Shown in pieces: positions 47,782 to 61,010 of a DNA stretch of 64,000 nt. Position numbers and translations under genes: made by a program. This DNA is from Trichomonas vaginalis G3. Its lineage: Eukaryota > Parabasalia > Trichomonadida > Trichomonadidae. The notes under the pieces were generated by a model. It searched no databases. It saw only the letters and a list, made by a program, of their open reading frames with translations, and had not been told where the DNA came from. How positions within the stretch are numbered: the first letter of the stretch is position 1; the number at the start of each line of letters is the position of its first letter. The stretch is taken from contig NC_067203.1 of the NCBI RefSeq assembly GCF_026262505.1, forward strand, positions 19,325,411-19,389,410, read 5' to 3'.

Positions 47782-49307
47782 AAATTCGCCATAAATGATG
47801 ATTAATATTCAAGAAATAAAATTTAAATTATAAATCTAAACAAATATTGGAACTATATACTGGGATCAATAGATCATTGAAATCACAAAAATATTGCCCA
47901 TAGGAAGTCTCCATGAAAACGAAGGTAATGCACGTCTCCAAAGCTTCTCCATTTCTCCATCTCCATGAAGAAATCGAACTAGTTTGTCTTTCTCCACGTC
48001 TCCATGGAGAAAATATGAGGTGAACTCATTGGAAGCTTTTACATTTTTAAACTTTAAAGTTAAAATCTGACATTTTGATAAGAAACAAATATTATAAATA
48101 ATGGGATATAATTTTACAAAAAAAATTTACAAAACTGGAGAAGCTTATATTTTGGAATTTGGAGATCCCAGCCGTTATTTTTCCAAACGAGATCCTTAAT
48201 GATTAAACTAGAATAATGAATTGGAAAATAAAAATCTTTGATTTATTTTTGAGTGGGATCACATCTTTGTAAACTTAAAGGGATGAAATTCTGAAGTTTA
48301 CAAAATCTTGTAAAACGACTGTTTCTCACTCAATATGTGATATTGTCGAATTTTTCTATAACATAAATTTGTTTTATAAGATAAATTATGTATTGACATC
48401 AATAGTATGTCTAGAAATATTTTCTATCAATGGGGAAAAAAATCAAAAATTCAATTTTGATTTCGAAATAACTCAAAATCAGTTTAGAATTGAGAAATAA
48501 AACAATTATGAAAAGATTGTACTAATATGAGTCTAACAATCAAACAGAAGCTTTTCCATTTTAAATACTTAACTGAAAGAATTTGAGATTAATTTCTTCA
48601 AAAAATCTTTAATATAACTTAGACTATGAAATATTTTGTATATTGATACTGGGAATCATAACATATTTACACCCTATAAGTGAACACCTTCCATATTAAT
48701 CACATTTCTGAATACAATGAGTGATAAGAAAAATTCGAAATAACTTTCTCAACATATTGATAATATGTAAGATCTCACCTATTAGTAAAAATTCACACAA
48801 TGCTTAAGAATTTAAACAAAAGCTTTTTTAGTTATAAACTTCTAATGGCCATATAAATAGTTTAAAATCTCTCAAATTTGACCGAGAAAACGGTTTCAAA
48901 GTTGAAAATAAACTTTCTTAATTTCAAAAAAGCTTCATGTAATAACATTGCTTGTATCTAACTGTAGTAAATGATATATTTATTTTTTAGAAATATAAAA
49001 TTTGATAATATTTGTGAATAATTATCAAATTTTATTTGGGTATATATGATAAATTTAATAAATATTTGATGGGTCCATATTCATAATATGCATGATGTGG
49101 CATACTTTTGAAAAATTGATTAAATCATTTATCTAATATATAGTTTTTTAACTCAAAAACAAATGTAGTAATATTTTGGCACTAATAATTAATAATTTCA
49201 TAATCAATAATCCAAATTAATCATTCTAGCACATACTATAATGCCGATTTTTAGGAAAATTGTAAACTTTTAGCTAAAAGTGTCACAGCGAAAAACTTTT
49301 CCATAGA
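47782..49307. other. AT-rich host DNA between two Maverick copies
   Basis: About 1.5 kb with no gene that I can support. Slightly GC-richer words with CTCCATGGAG-type palindromes occur near 47905-48010. No Initiator with a following frame was seen until the ankyrin gene. Confidence 0.4.
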
Positions 49308-49961
49308 ATGTCAAGTTCAGAGCAGCCAAAAAATGTTAATTGGTGCATTTCCAATGACCTTAAGCCAATCAAAGTATTCGAATACCCAGATCAAGCATCA
49401 AAAATTATTTGGGGCGTCAATTCCAATAATATTATACAAATATCTTCACAAATTATCGAATTGACAACAACCCACAAAATATCTATCCAAATGGCGCTAT
49501 ATTTGATTGATATTTTTTCACAAATTCTTGTTAAAGAAATTAAATTATTTTCAGAACTTTATCAAAAGATATCGAACACATTTTCATACATACATGAACC
49601 GAAAAACAAGAGATTAGCGACACTTTTACATTACAAAGGTATCAAATTTGAAAAATTCGAACCTGAAATGAAAGAAGAAGAAATTTTCAATTTATATCCA
49701 ACAGATTCTCCTTTATACTATATTGCATGGGATAAAGTTGACGATCTTAAGAGTAAGTTCCCAAATCTTGATATTAATGAGAAGATTGATAATATCAAAC
49801 CACTTAACTGTGCAATTAAATATGGATCAGAACTGTGTTTCAATTACTTGAAAAATTTAGGAGCTCAATACACCGATTACTCCGAAGAATGTGCTGTTCA
49901 TGGCGGAAATCAAAACATTTTTATGCAAATGATTGAAGATGGTAAAAAATTCGATAACATG
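49308..49961 (+). pseudogene. Host DUF3447/ankyrin gene, 3' end lost to a Maverick fragment
   Basis: The ATG starts MSSSEQPKNVNWCISNDLKP. About 218 residues match the N-terminal domain of trichomonad ankyrin proteins (FSELYQKISNTFSYIHEPKN, SPLYYIAWDKVDDLKSKFPN, CAIKYGSELCFNYLKNLGAQ). The host sequence ends near GKKFDNMVIE, where such proteins go on into ankyrin repeats. From about 49962 the DNA is Maverick capsid-gene sequence in the opposite orientation, so the frame closes after a few foreign residues. The ankyrin repeats are gone and are not found after the Maverick block in this window. The host part itself is intact, so the break is recent or is an assembly join. Confidence 0.8.
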
Positions 49962-52900
49962 GTAATAGAACTTTTGCATTTCAGGGTTAATGGTTGTTTG
50001 TGAAGTTGTTGTTAAAGTTCATAGCATCTAATGTCAAGTTGTATGACCTCATATCCTCAACTGTAGAATATTCTTCTCTTGGATAATATTTGCCATCTAT
50101 GTTTATATGATATTTAATACCGGGTTGTAGAACAAGAATAGTCATTTATAGTTCGTCTGAACAGTACAAACATAGTATCTGCATGTTTCATTGCAGTTGT
50201 TAAGGCAATATCTGTTCTTGCACCTGGGTCAGCACTTTGGTTTCAACTTCACCTGCAAAGTCTTTGACAGATATTTGGTGTATAGGGAACATAAGTGGAA
50301 CTGCAATATTTGGCAGCTAAAGCATTTGAAATATCTGGGTCCAACATATAGACTGCAAGTCTGCTTTCTATTCTCTTGCATTCAAATTTTTCGCATGTGA
50401 ACTTAACTGGGTCCCAAGCAGTTCCAGCAGCATTGAAAAAATAGTTTACTTCAGTGTTGAGTTTGAGAAACCAAAGTCTAAGTCAACTTTGTCTTTGCAA
50501 AATTCGGCGAATGACGTTTGATTTGCTCCCTTTACGTCTGTAAGAGTGAATGGGTCTTGGTTGGTGCAATGACTAAGTTATTTTTGCTTGGAGTAAGTTC
50601 AATAGAAATTTTTCCTGCCAGTTTGGCAAGTATCTTAAAACCTGAAGATGAGAAAGATGACAAAGGAACTCTAAGTTTCAGTTTTACTTTGGTTACTGCT
50701 GCTGCAGTTTGTCCAGAAAGGTTAACATAAACTCCTGGAACGTTAGGGTCAAGTCTTCTTATTTTCTCAATAGTTGCATATTGGTCTGTTTGTTCTCTAG
50801 CTTGTGGTTGTACTGAGTTTTTAAAGCGAACCATTCATAGTTTGCCCATGTTACTGTTTGAACTAAGTCAGAGTTAGAATATATCTTATATCCATAAAAA
50901 CTTCTGGAGCATATTGGTATCCGACATAGAAAATTCCATTGCAACCTTTCTTGTCAGACAACTTGACAGAAGGTTTTATTCAATGTCTTGTTCCACGTAT
51001 AAGAATGAGTTGTCAATAGAAATAATATGAAACCTGTCGCAAGCAATATCTACTGTTGTTGAAGAACCTTCTCCAAACTCACCTACATTTCCATAAGAAA
51101 CAGCAGTTGTATATTCGTAAGTTCCAGGAACTATTTCTGACCTTCTAATGGCATTGTCGCATTCGTTATACATTCGGAAACATTTCCATTCATAGCATCC
51201 AAAACTGTTGGCGTTATATCTGAGCGGCGTACATTTCATATGAGTAAAAATATAGAATAGTTGGATTTATATGTCATAATAGAACCCACGTGGACCAAGC
51301 TTTACTTTCTTCCTGCTGAGTTTTTAACTCTTCTTTTTCCTTCATTGCCCTCTTGCTTGAAGTTGTTGCATCTTTGCATTTATGTTCATCTAGTATGTTT
51401 GCAAATTTCCCATGTCCTTTTTGCCTTTTGGCTCTGGTCGCCCATCTCAGGTAACCTATATCCTAGAAAGAGTTTGTCATAGTCTGTATTTGAGTCTTCG
51501 CGTATTGTTTGCATGACTCTTTCCTGAGTTTCCGGTTCAAGCTCTTCAAACAGTGCCTGTCCATATGGAATATGCTCGTTTCCAAATATATGTTTTTGTA
51601 GCCATTCTGGTTTTCTTTCCATGTTACCAACTATATCTTTTTGTGAATGGGAAAGCTTTTACCCAATCTTTCAGTCTGTGCGTGTTTATTTCTGTAGTTG
51701 GTTTTTATTTTGTCAAGGAACATGTTTTTCAATACTAACATTTCATTTGGTACTGTCCATTTGAGTTTTCTTAAATATTCATCCCTTCTCAGTTCATTGT
51801 CTGCAAAGTAAGTTTTTATGACATTTTGTAAACTTTCATTTGCAAGGTCATGTACAATAGGTTTCTTTCCTTCGCTCTCCCTAACTTTCTTTCTAAACTC
51901 TTCACCAAATATACCATCTCTATGGTTCTGTGTAGTTCTTTGAGATAAATGTTCTAGAACGTCAGGTGTTATATTTCCATCAGCCATGTTCATTTCATAC
52001 TGGTCCAAAATATCTGCATGTTTCATATCTTTCAATGGCATTAAAGCCGCGCTTAAAATACCAGCTATACTCGTTCACCATTGACTTCCATTGCGTCTAC
52101 AACTTCTTGGAATTGTGGTTGTAAGTTTATGAACACTATCTGGATTAGCTTTATGACCCCATCTCATTGTAGTTCCATCGTCTGCAGAAACAAAAGTAGG
52201 TTTGTTTCCATCTTGGTTAGGTTCTGAATGAACTTTAAACAATGTTTCATTTCTATATGTTTTCTTGAAATTTAACCTTTTTATTTTCACCAGATTCATC
52301 CGAAGATTGAACGTTAAATGCTCGTAAGTAAAAAGGGTTGTTGTATTTGTGTACATTTTCTTTCAGTACTTCCATTCTATGCTGAATATTTTCATCTGGT
52401 GCTGGAGTCTTTTGTATGTCGGCAAACATTTTTCGATATTCTTCTACTATGTCAGCCGAATTTTTTTTAGACTCTTGAAATATTCCATATTCTCCGCTAC
52501 TCTTGTTGAGGGTCAAGATTTTTCGGCTGTTCCAAATCTTCATCTAGTTCTGTGAAGTTAGTTTCCAAAGGAGTGACTTGTTCGTTTCCTTCAGGCTCTT
52601 CTAGCTGTTGTTGCTGAACTATTTCTTCCATGTCTGGTTGTATCTGAACTTCTTCCTGTGGAGTTTCTTGTACCTCATCTGCTGGCATTTCATATATTCC
52701 GAGACCGTTTTCAACAATTTCCCTATCTACGTCATCCGCATTCATAAGCTTTTGTTCTTTCGTTCCGTCTCTATTTTTTACGCGTTTCATGACGAAAGTT
52801 GAATTGTCATTTAGCTCTGACATCAAATATCTCGGAGTAAATTCATCCATGTCATTTGGATGATATGCTATTAAATCATATCCCTTAGCGAGCTTGTATT

Positions 52901-55063
52901 TTCCAGGTTTGAGATTTATATCCGTTTGGTGCTGAGCCATAAAGCTAAATAGGTTCGGGTCAGTATTTCCATCCTTGAACTTTCCAATAGCTTCTTTATA
53001 TCTGTCACTAAGTCAATACTATCTGGGAACCACACTCTTCTTTAAGCATTTTTAAGAATTCTTGGTTTCCTTGTTCTCTACTTCTTTTATGTCCTTGCTC
53101 TGTTTGTGGTTGTTGTGGTGCAGTGTTTTGAACTGTTGGTTGTGGTGCTGGTTGTTGTGTTGGTTGTTGTGCTGGTTGTTGTTGTTGTTGTGTTGGTTTT
53201 GGTGCATGCCTGTGTCTGTGTCCATGTGACGATGTAAATGTTTTAGGTAGTCCTGGTGCAGGTGCTTCTCTTGGAGGGTTTGGTGGTATATAAGTTCCAC
53301 CAGCTGGCACATATGTTCCATCTGCAGCATAATGTCCTACCTGACTTTTCGTTTTTAAGAAAGCATTTACTAGGTCTGTTTTGGTCTGTTGTAACTCTTT
53401 TTCTTGCTTTTCACAACAGTTGCTCTAACGGCGTCATAGGCACTTTGAACTGCCTGTCTCGTTGCTGCATCTGTTATTTTCGTCATATTTTGTGCTACTT
53501 CTCTTAACTCTTTGTCGAAACCTTCAGACTTCAGTTTCTTTCCAGATGAGAAGTCGTTCACTTGTTTCACCTTACTATGAAGAGCTTCGAAAGCGTTCTT
53601 AAAGTCAGCATTTGTTAAAGCTTCATTTGAACTATCTTCATCCGCTTGTATTTTTGTCCTTATTGACCCTATGAGTTGGGCTGCTTTAGCGTTGGCTTGG
53701 GCATCTAACCAGTCATTGTTGCTTTTATATATTCTGCGCTTTTCATTGCCTTTTGCATAGCCGCGTCGTTATTTTTACTTTCTGTGGCTAAGTTTTCATA
53801 CTGTACGGTTTGGTTTTGCAACTGTAAAAGTTTTTCTGCCTTTACATTTGCTTCAACTTCTTTTTTATACTCATCGCTATCCATATATGTCTTCAGGGCT
53901 TTTTGTTTTATCTCTTCATCTTTCAGTATTTTATATTGAGTAGTATGGTTTTTCAAATTTATGACATCTTGTTCCATTTTTGCTACTTCTGCTGCTTTTT
54001 CTGACACTTTTTTCGCATATTCCTCTGTACTTAGTTCTTTCAGTTGTTCTTCTTTCTTCTTTTTCTCTACGTTAACTCATTTAGTTTCTTTGTGTGTCTG
54101 TCATATTCTAGTTTCTTTTCGTTTTCACTTATTTGCTTCTGTATGTCTATGTTTGACTTTTTGACATCTGATATTTGATTTTTGAGTAAACTCAAATTCA
54201 TTTGACTTTGAGGGTTATATGCTGTTCCGTCTGCAGCTCCACCATAGCCTGCCATTTTCGCTAAAAGTGCCGCTCTTAAACCTCCACTCTGTGCACCAAC
54301 AACTCGGTTTAAAAGCATAGGATTGCTTGACATTTGTTGCAACATAGTGGGGTCATTCAGCATTTGTTGTTGCAACTGTTGTTGTGGTGTTAGTTTTACT
54401 ATTGGATGTTTCAATGCTCCCTTCCTCTTACGTATATTCTTACGTAGCTTACGTGGCATTTTAAGTGAAGTTAAAAAGCGGTTTTGACAGATGTTTTATT
54501 GTGACTTCTTCGTAAAGACTTTGTTGAGATTTCTTCGTAAATGACCCAAAAAATATATTTTAGGGTAGAAGGGTATATCTAACCTCTTTTCTAACCTCTT
54601 TTCTACCCTCTTGAATTTTCATGAATTTCTTCGTAATGTTTTGTCAAGACTTCTTCGTAAAGACTTTGTTGAGACTTCTTCGTAAAGACTTTGTTGAGAC
54701 TTCTTCGTAAATGACCCAAAAATATATTTTAGGGTAGAAGGGTATATCTAACCTCTTTTCTAACCTCTTTTCTACCCTCTTGAATTTTCATGAATTTCTT
54801 CGTAAAGACTTTGTTAAGACTTCTTCGTAAAGACTTTGTTAAGACTTCTTCGTAAGATTTGTGAGACTTCTTCGTAAAGACTTTGTCAAGACTTCATCGT
54901 AAAGACTTTGTTGAGATTTCTTCGTAAATGACCCTAGTAGTATATTTTTGGTGTAAATTTCATGAAAATTCATGAAAATTCAAGAGGTTAGAAATGAGGT
55001 TAGAAAAGAGGTTAGATATACCCTTCTACCCTAAAATATATTTTTGGTGTAAATTTCATGAAA
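49962..55063. mobile_element. Partial Maverick copy A, fossil, about 5.1 kb
   Basis: Collinear with about 42356-47460 of the complete element. It has part of the capsid gene (about 49962-51239), the large coiled-coil gene (about 51268-54459) and part of the right terminal repeat with its 25-bp and 86-bp units (from about 54490). The GC hairpin and T-run end are absent. It is very close to the first element, so it is young or a recent duplicate, but it carries well over ten breaks. It enters the host ankyrin gene on the left and joins copy B on the right. Confidence 0.88.
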
Positions 55064-56046
55064 ATTCTTGTTGCTCTTGGTTTGTTAAAGACTACATCCC
55101 ATTCTTTCATGACATAACATTCTGGGGCAGAGTCGACATAAATGACTAAACGTTTCAAATTCTCGATTGCTTTGTTATAGTCTCTAAATGGACACATATT
55201 TCTGAATGCTTGAAGTCATAAAATCTGAAACATCTATTCTGTACATTTTTATAAAAATAAAAAATATTTTTTTTATTCTTGACTTTGTTGTTGCATTTGT
55301 TGCATTTGTTGTTCTTGAGCTATTTGTTGTTGAAGTTGTTCTTGTAATACATACTTTCACCAGTTGCATCTTCCAATTCGAAACTTTCTGCCGTCATTGA
55401 CAAATACATAGGACATAAAAGTTTTACAGGAACAAAGTTTGCGTCAAAACTAATGTCAACGTTATACTTGCCAAAGTGTTTGAGTTCACTAAGGTTGAAA
55501 ATTCTGCATTCGAATGAACAATAGGCAAACCAGCAGAGAAAGTATTGTTTATACGCATAAGTATCTTTTGGTCATATAGTTTCTGTCGACATTCGAATAA
55601 CACTTTGAACCTAAGTTTGAAACATATATTAAGATTGGTGTGCTTAATGTCAATGGAAGACATTCCTTGTATGACACCTTTTCCTGTTATAGGAAACTGT
55701 TGGTAGTAAAAACCAGAAATAAGTTTTGTATTTAGCTCATATTGTTTATAGTACTCAGTCGGACATCCAAACATAATGAAACCTGCTCTAGTTGCAGCAC
55801 ATGTTACACCCGTCCTTAAAGTATTAAATAAGTCAACAAAACTGTTGGTGGTATATCTGAGTAAGTATCTTCAAAGGAGTATTTTTACCATTCACAACAA
55901 TAAAGTCTTCTGGTGTCAAAAGAGCAAAACAGGCTTTAGTCGTCATTGTGTTTAAGGTTAGTTTACAATATCGTCCTTGAGGACTTTGTAAGTTTGTTGT
56001 TATAGAATTATATGACTCAGGGTTTTTAGTCGTAATAGTTAAACCA

Positions 56047-56304
56047 TTATGTCTTCTGCCATTTATATATATTTAAAAGTTTTTTCTGAAAGTGGAGAAG
56101 AACTTCATCTAAACTTTCACAAGGCGTTTCTTGAAGTTCTCTGTCTAAGAAGTTCAAATATTTTGTAAAGACATAGAACTTTCCTTTGTCTACACGAACA
56201 AACAAAACAGGGTCTTTCATATCGTTCAAAAGTGTGTAAAGTCCTTTACATGAAATAAAGTCTATATTATTTTTCTTCAAACATCTTTCAAGAAGTTTTG
56301 ACAT
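56047..56304 (-). CDS. Extra small gene in Maverick copy B (85 aa)
   Basis: An intact frame MSKLLERCLKKNNIDFISCK and on, with VLFVRVDKGKFYVFTKYLNF in the middle; basic and compact. The complete element has no counterpart at the matching place (41098-41125), so this is a gene present in one subfamily only. Function unknown. Confidence 0.5.
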   Translation of the reverse strand: MSKLLERCLKKNNIDFISCKGLYTLLNDMKDPVLFVRVDKGKFYVFTKYLNFLDRELQETPCESLDEVLLHFQKKLLNIYKWQKT

Positions 56305-59300
56305 TTTTACTTAGCAAATAAATTTTAATGAAATGTTGTGGTCGTCAAATATTTTTATGACGTCTGGGAAACTATACTTTAAGTTCAACGTTTCACCTCC
56401 TTTCATAACGTATATCTTGTCAATGACATTATATGAAACAACCACAGCAACTAATGTCGGGTTCTATTTCTTTGATGTTTATATCGTCTGCCTCTGTCAA
56501 AAGTTTCAATAGTTCTTTCAAGACTTCATGAGTGCAATGACATATGAGTTCACTTTTACAGGGTTGTGTTCGACCAAGTTTAACATTATACCTAAAGCTT
56601 GACAAATCTTCTCCTGAGTTTGAAGTTTGTCTTTCAGTTGTTGGTAGTCGTTTCGAATATCTGCAACAGAACTTAAGTCTCTGCTAACTTCAGGATATGT
56701 TGGTTGTTCTTTTACAGGAACAATTGCTATACCATCTTCGTCTTCGTATGGTTTCCCCACTTCAACATCTCTGTCTTTGACATTGACAATAACACTTTGA
56801 CTGTTTGTTTGAGTTGGTGAATTTAACTTCACATCTGCCACCGCCATTAAACCTTTGAAACACTCACGCTTCTATTTTCGGAAATGACATTTTTACTTAG
56901 AATAAAAAGATGGACGTATTCGAGTATCTCTTCGAATTGAAGCAGAACAAAGTTTACACACACAAACAATACAAATACATTGACAGATAGTTCTTTATAC
57001 AAACAATGGTAAATGTTATGAATAGCAGTCTTTGCTGAACCTAAATATTTTCATAAAGCAAAAAGTTGGTATAACTGAAATGGTGAAAGTTCTTGACGTT
57101 GACAAAAATATAACAACAAAACTTACAGATATTTCTAAAGGTAGTTTATCTTACAATTTATGTCAAAACTGGCGTACTGTCATATTTGACGGAGAGAAGT
57201 CAGTTCAAGAACAACTTACTGACCTGCTGCCAAATCTGCTCGATGGAAGCTGTCGTTATGCAAATCTGAGGAGCCCCAGCAGGTTTCATCGAACGAATCT
57301 TTCAAAAGAGCATCTTCCGTGAAAAGTGCTATTGGTTTTGTAAACTTCTTTGCTCTCAGTTCATCTGGACCGTCTGTCACCAGTATATTGTATTTGTACA
57401 GTACAACAGTTGAAATACCACCCATAAAGTCTTCTGAGTCAGCAAATGGAATGCCAAGCCAAAAGTTTGAACGGTCTCCATTTGTATATTGAGTTTTTTG
57501 ACCTCCTGTATGAGTCCATACTTTCACATATGGCATATATAGAACTTTGCATTTCAGGGTTAATGGTTGTTGTGAAGTTGTTGTTTAAAGTTCATAGCAT
57601 CTAATGTCAAGTTGTATGACCTCATATCCTCAACTGTAGAATATTCTTCTCTTGGATAATATTTGCCATCTATGTTTATATGATATTTAATACCGGGGTT
57701 GTAGAAACAAGAATAGTCATTTATAGTTCGTCTGAAACAGTACAAACATAGTATCTGCATGTTTCATTGCAGTTGTTAAAGCATATCTGTTCTTGCACCT
57801 GGGTCAGCACTTTGGTTTCCAACTTCACCTGCAAAGTCTTTGACAGATATTTGGTGTATAGGGAACATAAGTGGAACTGCAATATATTTGGCAGCTAAAG
57901 CATTTGAATATCTGGGTCCAACATATAGACTGCAAGTCTGCTTTCTATTCTCTTGCATTCAAATTTTTCGCATGTGAACTTAACTGGGTCCAAGCAGTTC
58001 CAGCAGCATTGAAATAATAGTTTACTTCATTGTTGAAGTTTGAGAAACCAAAGTCTAAGTCAACTTTGTCTTTGCAAAATTCGGCGAATGACGTTTGATT
58101 TGTTCCCTTTACGTCTGTAATAGTGAATGGGTCTTGTGTTGGTGCAATGACTAAGTTATTTTTGCTTGGAGTAAGTTCAATAGAAATTTTTTCCTGCCGT
58201 TTGGCAAGTATCTTAAAAACCTGAAGATGAGGAAAGATGACAAGGAACTCTAAGTTTCAGTTTTACTTTGGTTACTGCTGCTGCAGTTTGTCCAGAAAGG
58301 TTAACATAAACTCCTGGAACGTTAGGGTCAAGTCTTCTTATTTTCTCAATATTTGCATACTGGTCTGTTTGTTCTCTAGCTTGTGGTTGTACTGAGTTTC
58401 TCAAAGCGAACCATTCATAGTTTGCCCATGTTACTGTTTGAACTAAGTCAGAGTTAGAATATATCTTATATCCCATGAAAACTTCTGGAGCATATTGGTA
58501 TCCGACATAGAAAATTCCATTGCAACCTTTCTTGTCAGACAACTTGGCAGAAGGTTTTATTTCAATGTCTTGTTCCACGTATAAGAATGAGTTGTCAATA
58601 GAAATAATATGAAACCTGTCGCAAGCAATATCTACTGTTGTTGAAGAACCTTCTCCAAACTCACCTACGTTTCCATAAGAAACAGCAGTTGTATATTCGT
58701 AAGTTCCAGGAACTATTTCTGACCTTCTAATGGCATTGTCGCATTCGTTATACCATTCGGAAACATTTCCGTTCATGGCATCCAAACTGTTGGCGTTATA
58801 TTCTGAGCGGCGTACATTTCATATGGGTAAAAATATAGAATAGTTGGATTTATGTTCATAATAGAACCCACTCGGACCAAGCTTTACTTTCTTCCTGACT
58901 GAGTTTTTAACTCTTCTTTTTCCTTCATTGCCACTACTTTCACTAGATGAAGTTACTTCTTCACTACTTTCACTTTGTTCTACTCTTCTCTTCTTCTTTG
59001 GTGTCGCTTTTGGTAACTTGCCCTCTGCTTCAAGTTGTTGCATCTTTGCATCATGTTCACCTAGTATGTTGTAAATTTCCCATGTCCTTTTTGCCTTTGG
59101 GCTCTGGTCGCCCATCTCAGGTAACCTATATCCTAGAAAGATTTTGTCATAGTTTGTATTTGAGTCTTCGCGTATTGTTTGCATGACTCTTTCCTGAGTT
59201 TCCGGTTCAAGCTCTTCAAACAGAGCTTGTCCATATGGAATAAGCTCGTTTCCAAATATATGTTTTGTAGCCATTCTGGTTTTCTTTCCATGTTACCAAT

Positions 59301-60769
59301 AATATCTTTTGTGAATGGGAAAGCTTTACCCAATGTTTCAGTCTTGCGTCATTTATTTCTGTAGTTGGTTTTATTTTGTCAAGGAACATGTTTTTCAATA
59401 CTAACATTTCATTTGGTACTGTCCATTTGAGTTTTCTTAAATATTCATCCCTTCTCAGTTCATTGTCTGCAAAGTAAGTTTTTATGACATTTTGTAAACT
59501 TTCGTTTGCAAGGTCATGTACAATAGGTTCTCTTCCTTCTATCTCCCTAACTTTCTTTCTAAACTCTTCACCAAATATACCATCTCTATGGTTCTGTGTA
59601 GTTCTTTGAGATAAATGTTCTAGAACGTCAGGTGTTTATATTTCCATCAGCCATGTTCATTTCATACTGGTCCAAAATATCTGCATGTTTCATATCTTTC
59701 AATGGCATTAAAGCCGCGCTGAAAATACCAGCTATATCTGGTTCACCATTCACTTCCATTGCGTCTACAACTTCTTGGAATTGTGGTTGTAAGTTTATGA
59801 ACCACCTATCCGGATTAGCTTTATGACCCCATCTCATTGTAGTTCCATAGTCTGCAGAAACAAAAGTAGGTTTGTTTCCATATTGGTTAGGTTCTGAATG
59901 AACTTTAAACAATGTTTCATTTCTATATGTTTTGGTGAAATTTAACCTTTTATTTTCACCGAGTTCAGCCAAAGATTGAACGTTATATGGTCGTAAGTAA
60001 AAAGGATTGTTGTATTTGCGTACACTTTCTTTCAGTTCTTCCATTCTATGCTGAATATTTTCATCTGATGTTGGAGTCTTTTGTATGTCGGCGAACATTT
60101 TTCGATATTCTTCTACTATGTCAGCTGAATTTTTCTTAGACTCTTGGAAAGATTCCATATTCTCCGCATACTCTTGTTGAGGGTCAAGATTTTTCGGCTG
60201 TTCCAAATCTTCATCTAGTTCTGTGAAGTTAGTTTCCAAAGGAGGGATTTGTTCGTTTCCTTCAGGCTCTTCTAGCTGTTGTTGCTGAACTATTTCTTCC
60301 ATGTCTGGTTGTATCTGAACTTCTTCCTGTGGAGTTTCTTGTACCTCATCTGCTGGCATTTCATATATTCCGAGACCGTTTTTAACAAGTTCCCTATTTA
60401 AGCCATCCGCATTCATAACCCTTTCTTCTTTCGTTCCGTCTCTATTTTTTACGCGTTTCATGAAGATAGTTGAATTATCATTTATCTCTGACACCAAATA
60501 TCTCGGAGTAAATTCAGTCATGTCATTTGGATGATATGCTATTAAATCATATCCCTTAGCGAGCTTGTATTTTCCAGGTTTGAAATTATATCCCATTTGG
60601 TGCTGAACCATAAAGCTAAATAGGTTCGGGTCAGTATTTCCTTCCTTGAACTTTCTAATAGCTTCTTTATATCTGTCACTAAAGTCAAGAGTATCTGGGT
60701 AACCATAATTTTCCTTAAGCATTTTTAAGAATTCTTGGTTTCCTTGTTCTCTACTTCTTTTATGTCCTT

Positions 60770-61010
60770 GCTCTGTTTGTGGTTGTTGTTGTGCAGGGTT
60801 TTGAACTGTTGGTTGTTGTGCAGGGTTTTGAACTGTTGGTTGTTGTGCAGGGTTTTGAACTGTTGGTTGCTGTGCAGTGTTTTGAACTGTTGGTTGTGGT
60901 GCTGGTTGTGGAGGTGGTTGTTGTGCAGTGTTTTGAACTGTTGGTTGTGGTGCTGGATTTTGAACTGTTGGTTGTTGTGTTGGTTGTTGTGTTGGTTTTG
61001 GTGCATGCCT
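60770..61010 (-). repeat. Expanded Pro/Gln repeat in the large gene of copy B
   Basis: Within the large gene of copy B the linker is a tandem array of TVQNPAQQP/TVQNTAQQP units (27-36 bp each, about seven copies). The other two copies have a shorter, QQQQ-rich linker with one such unit. This is normal length change of a coding minisatellite. Confidence 0.75.
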
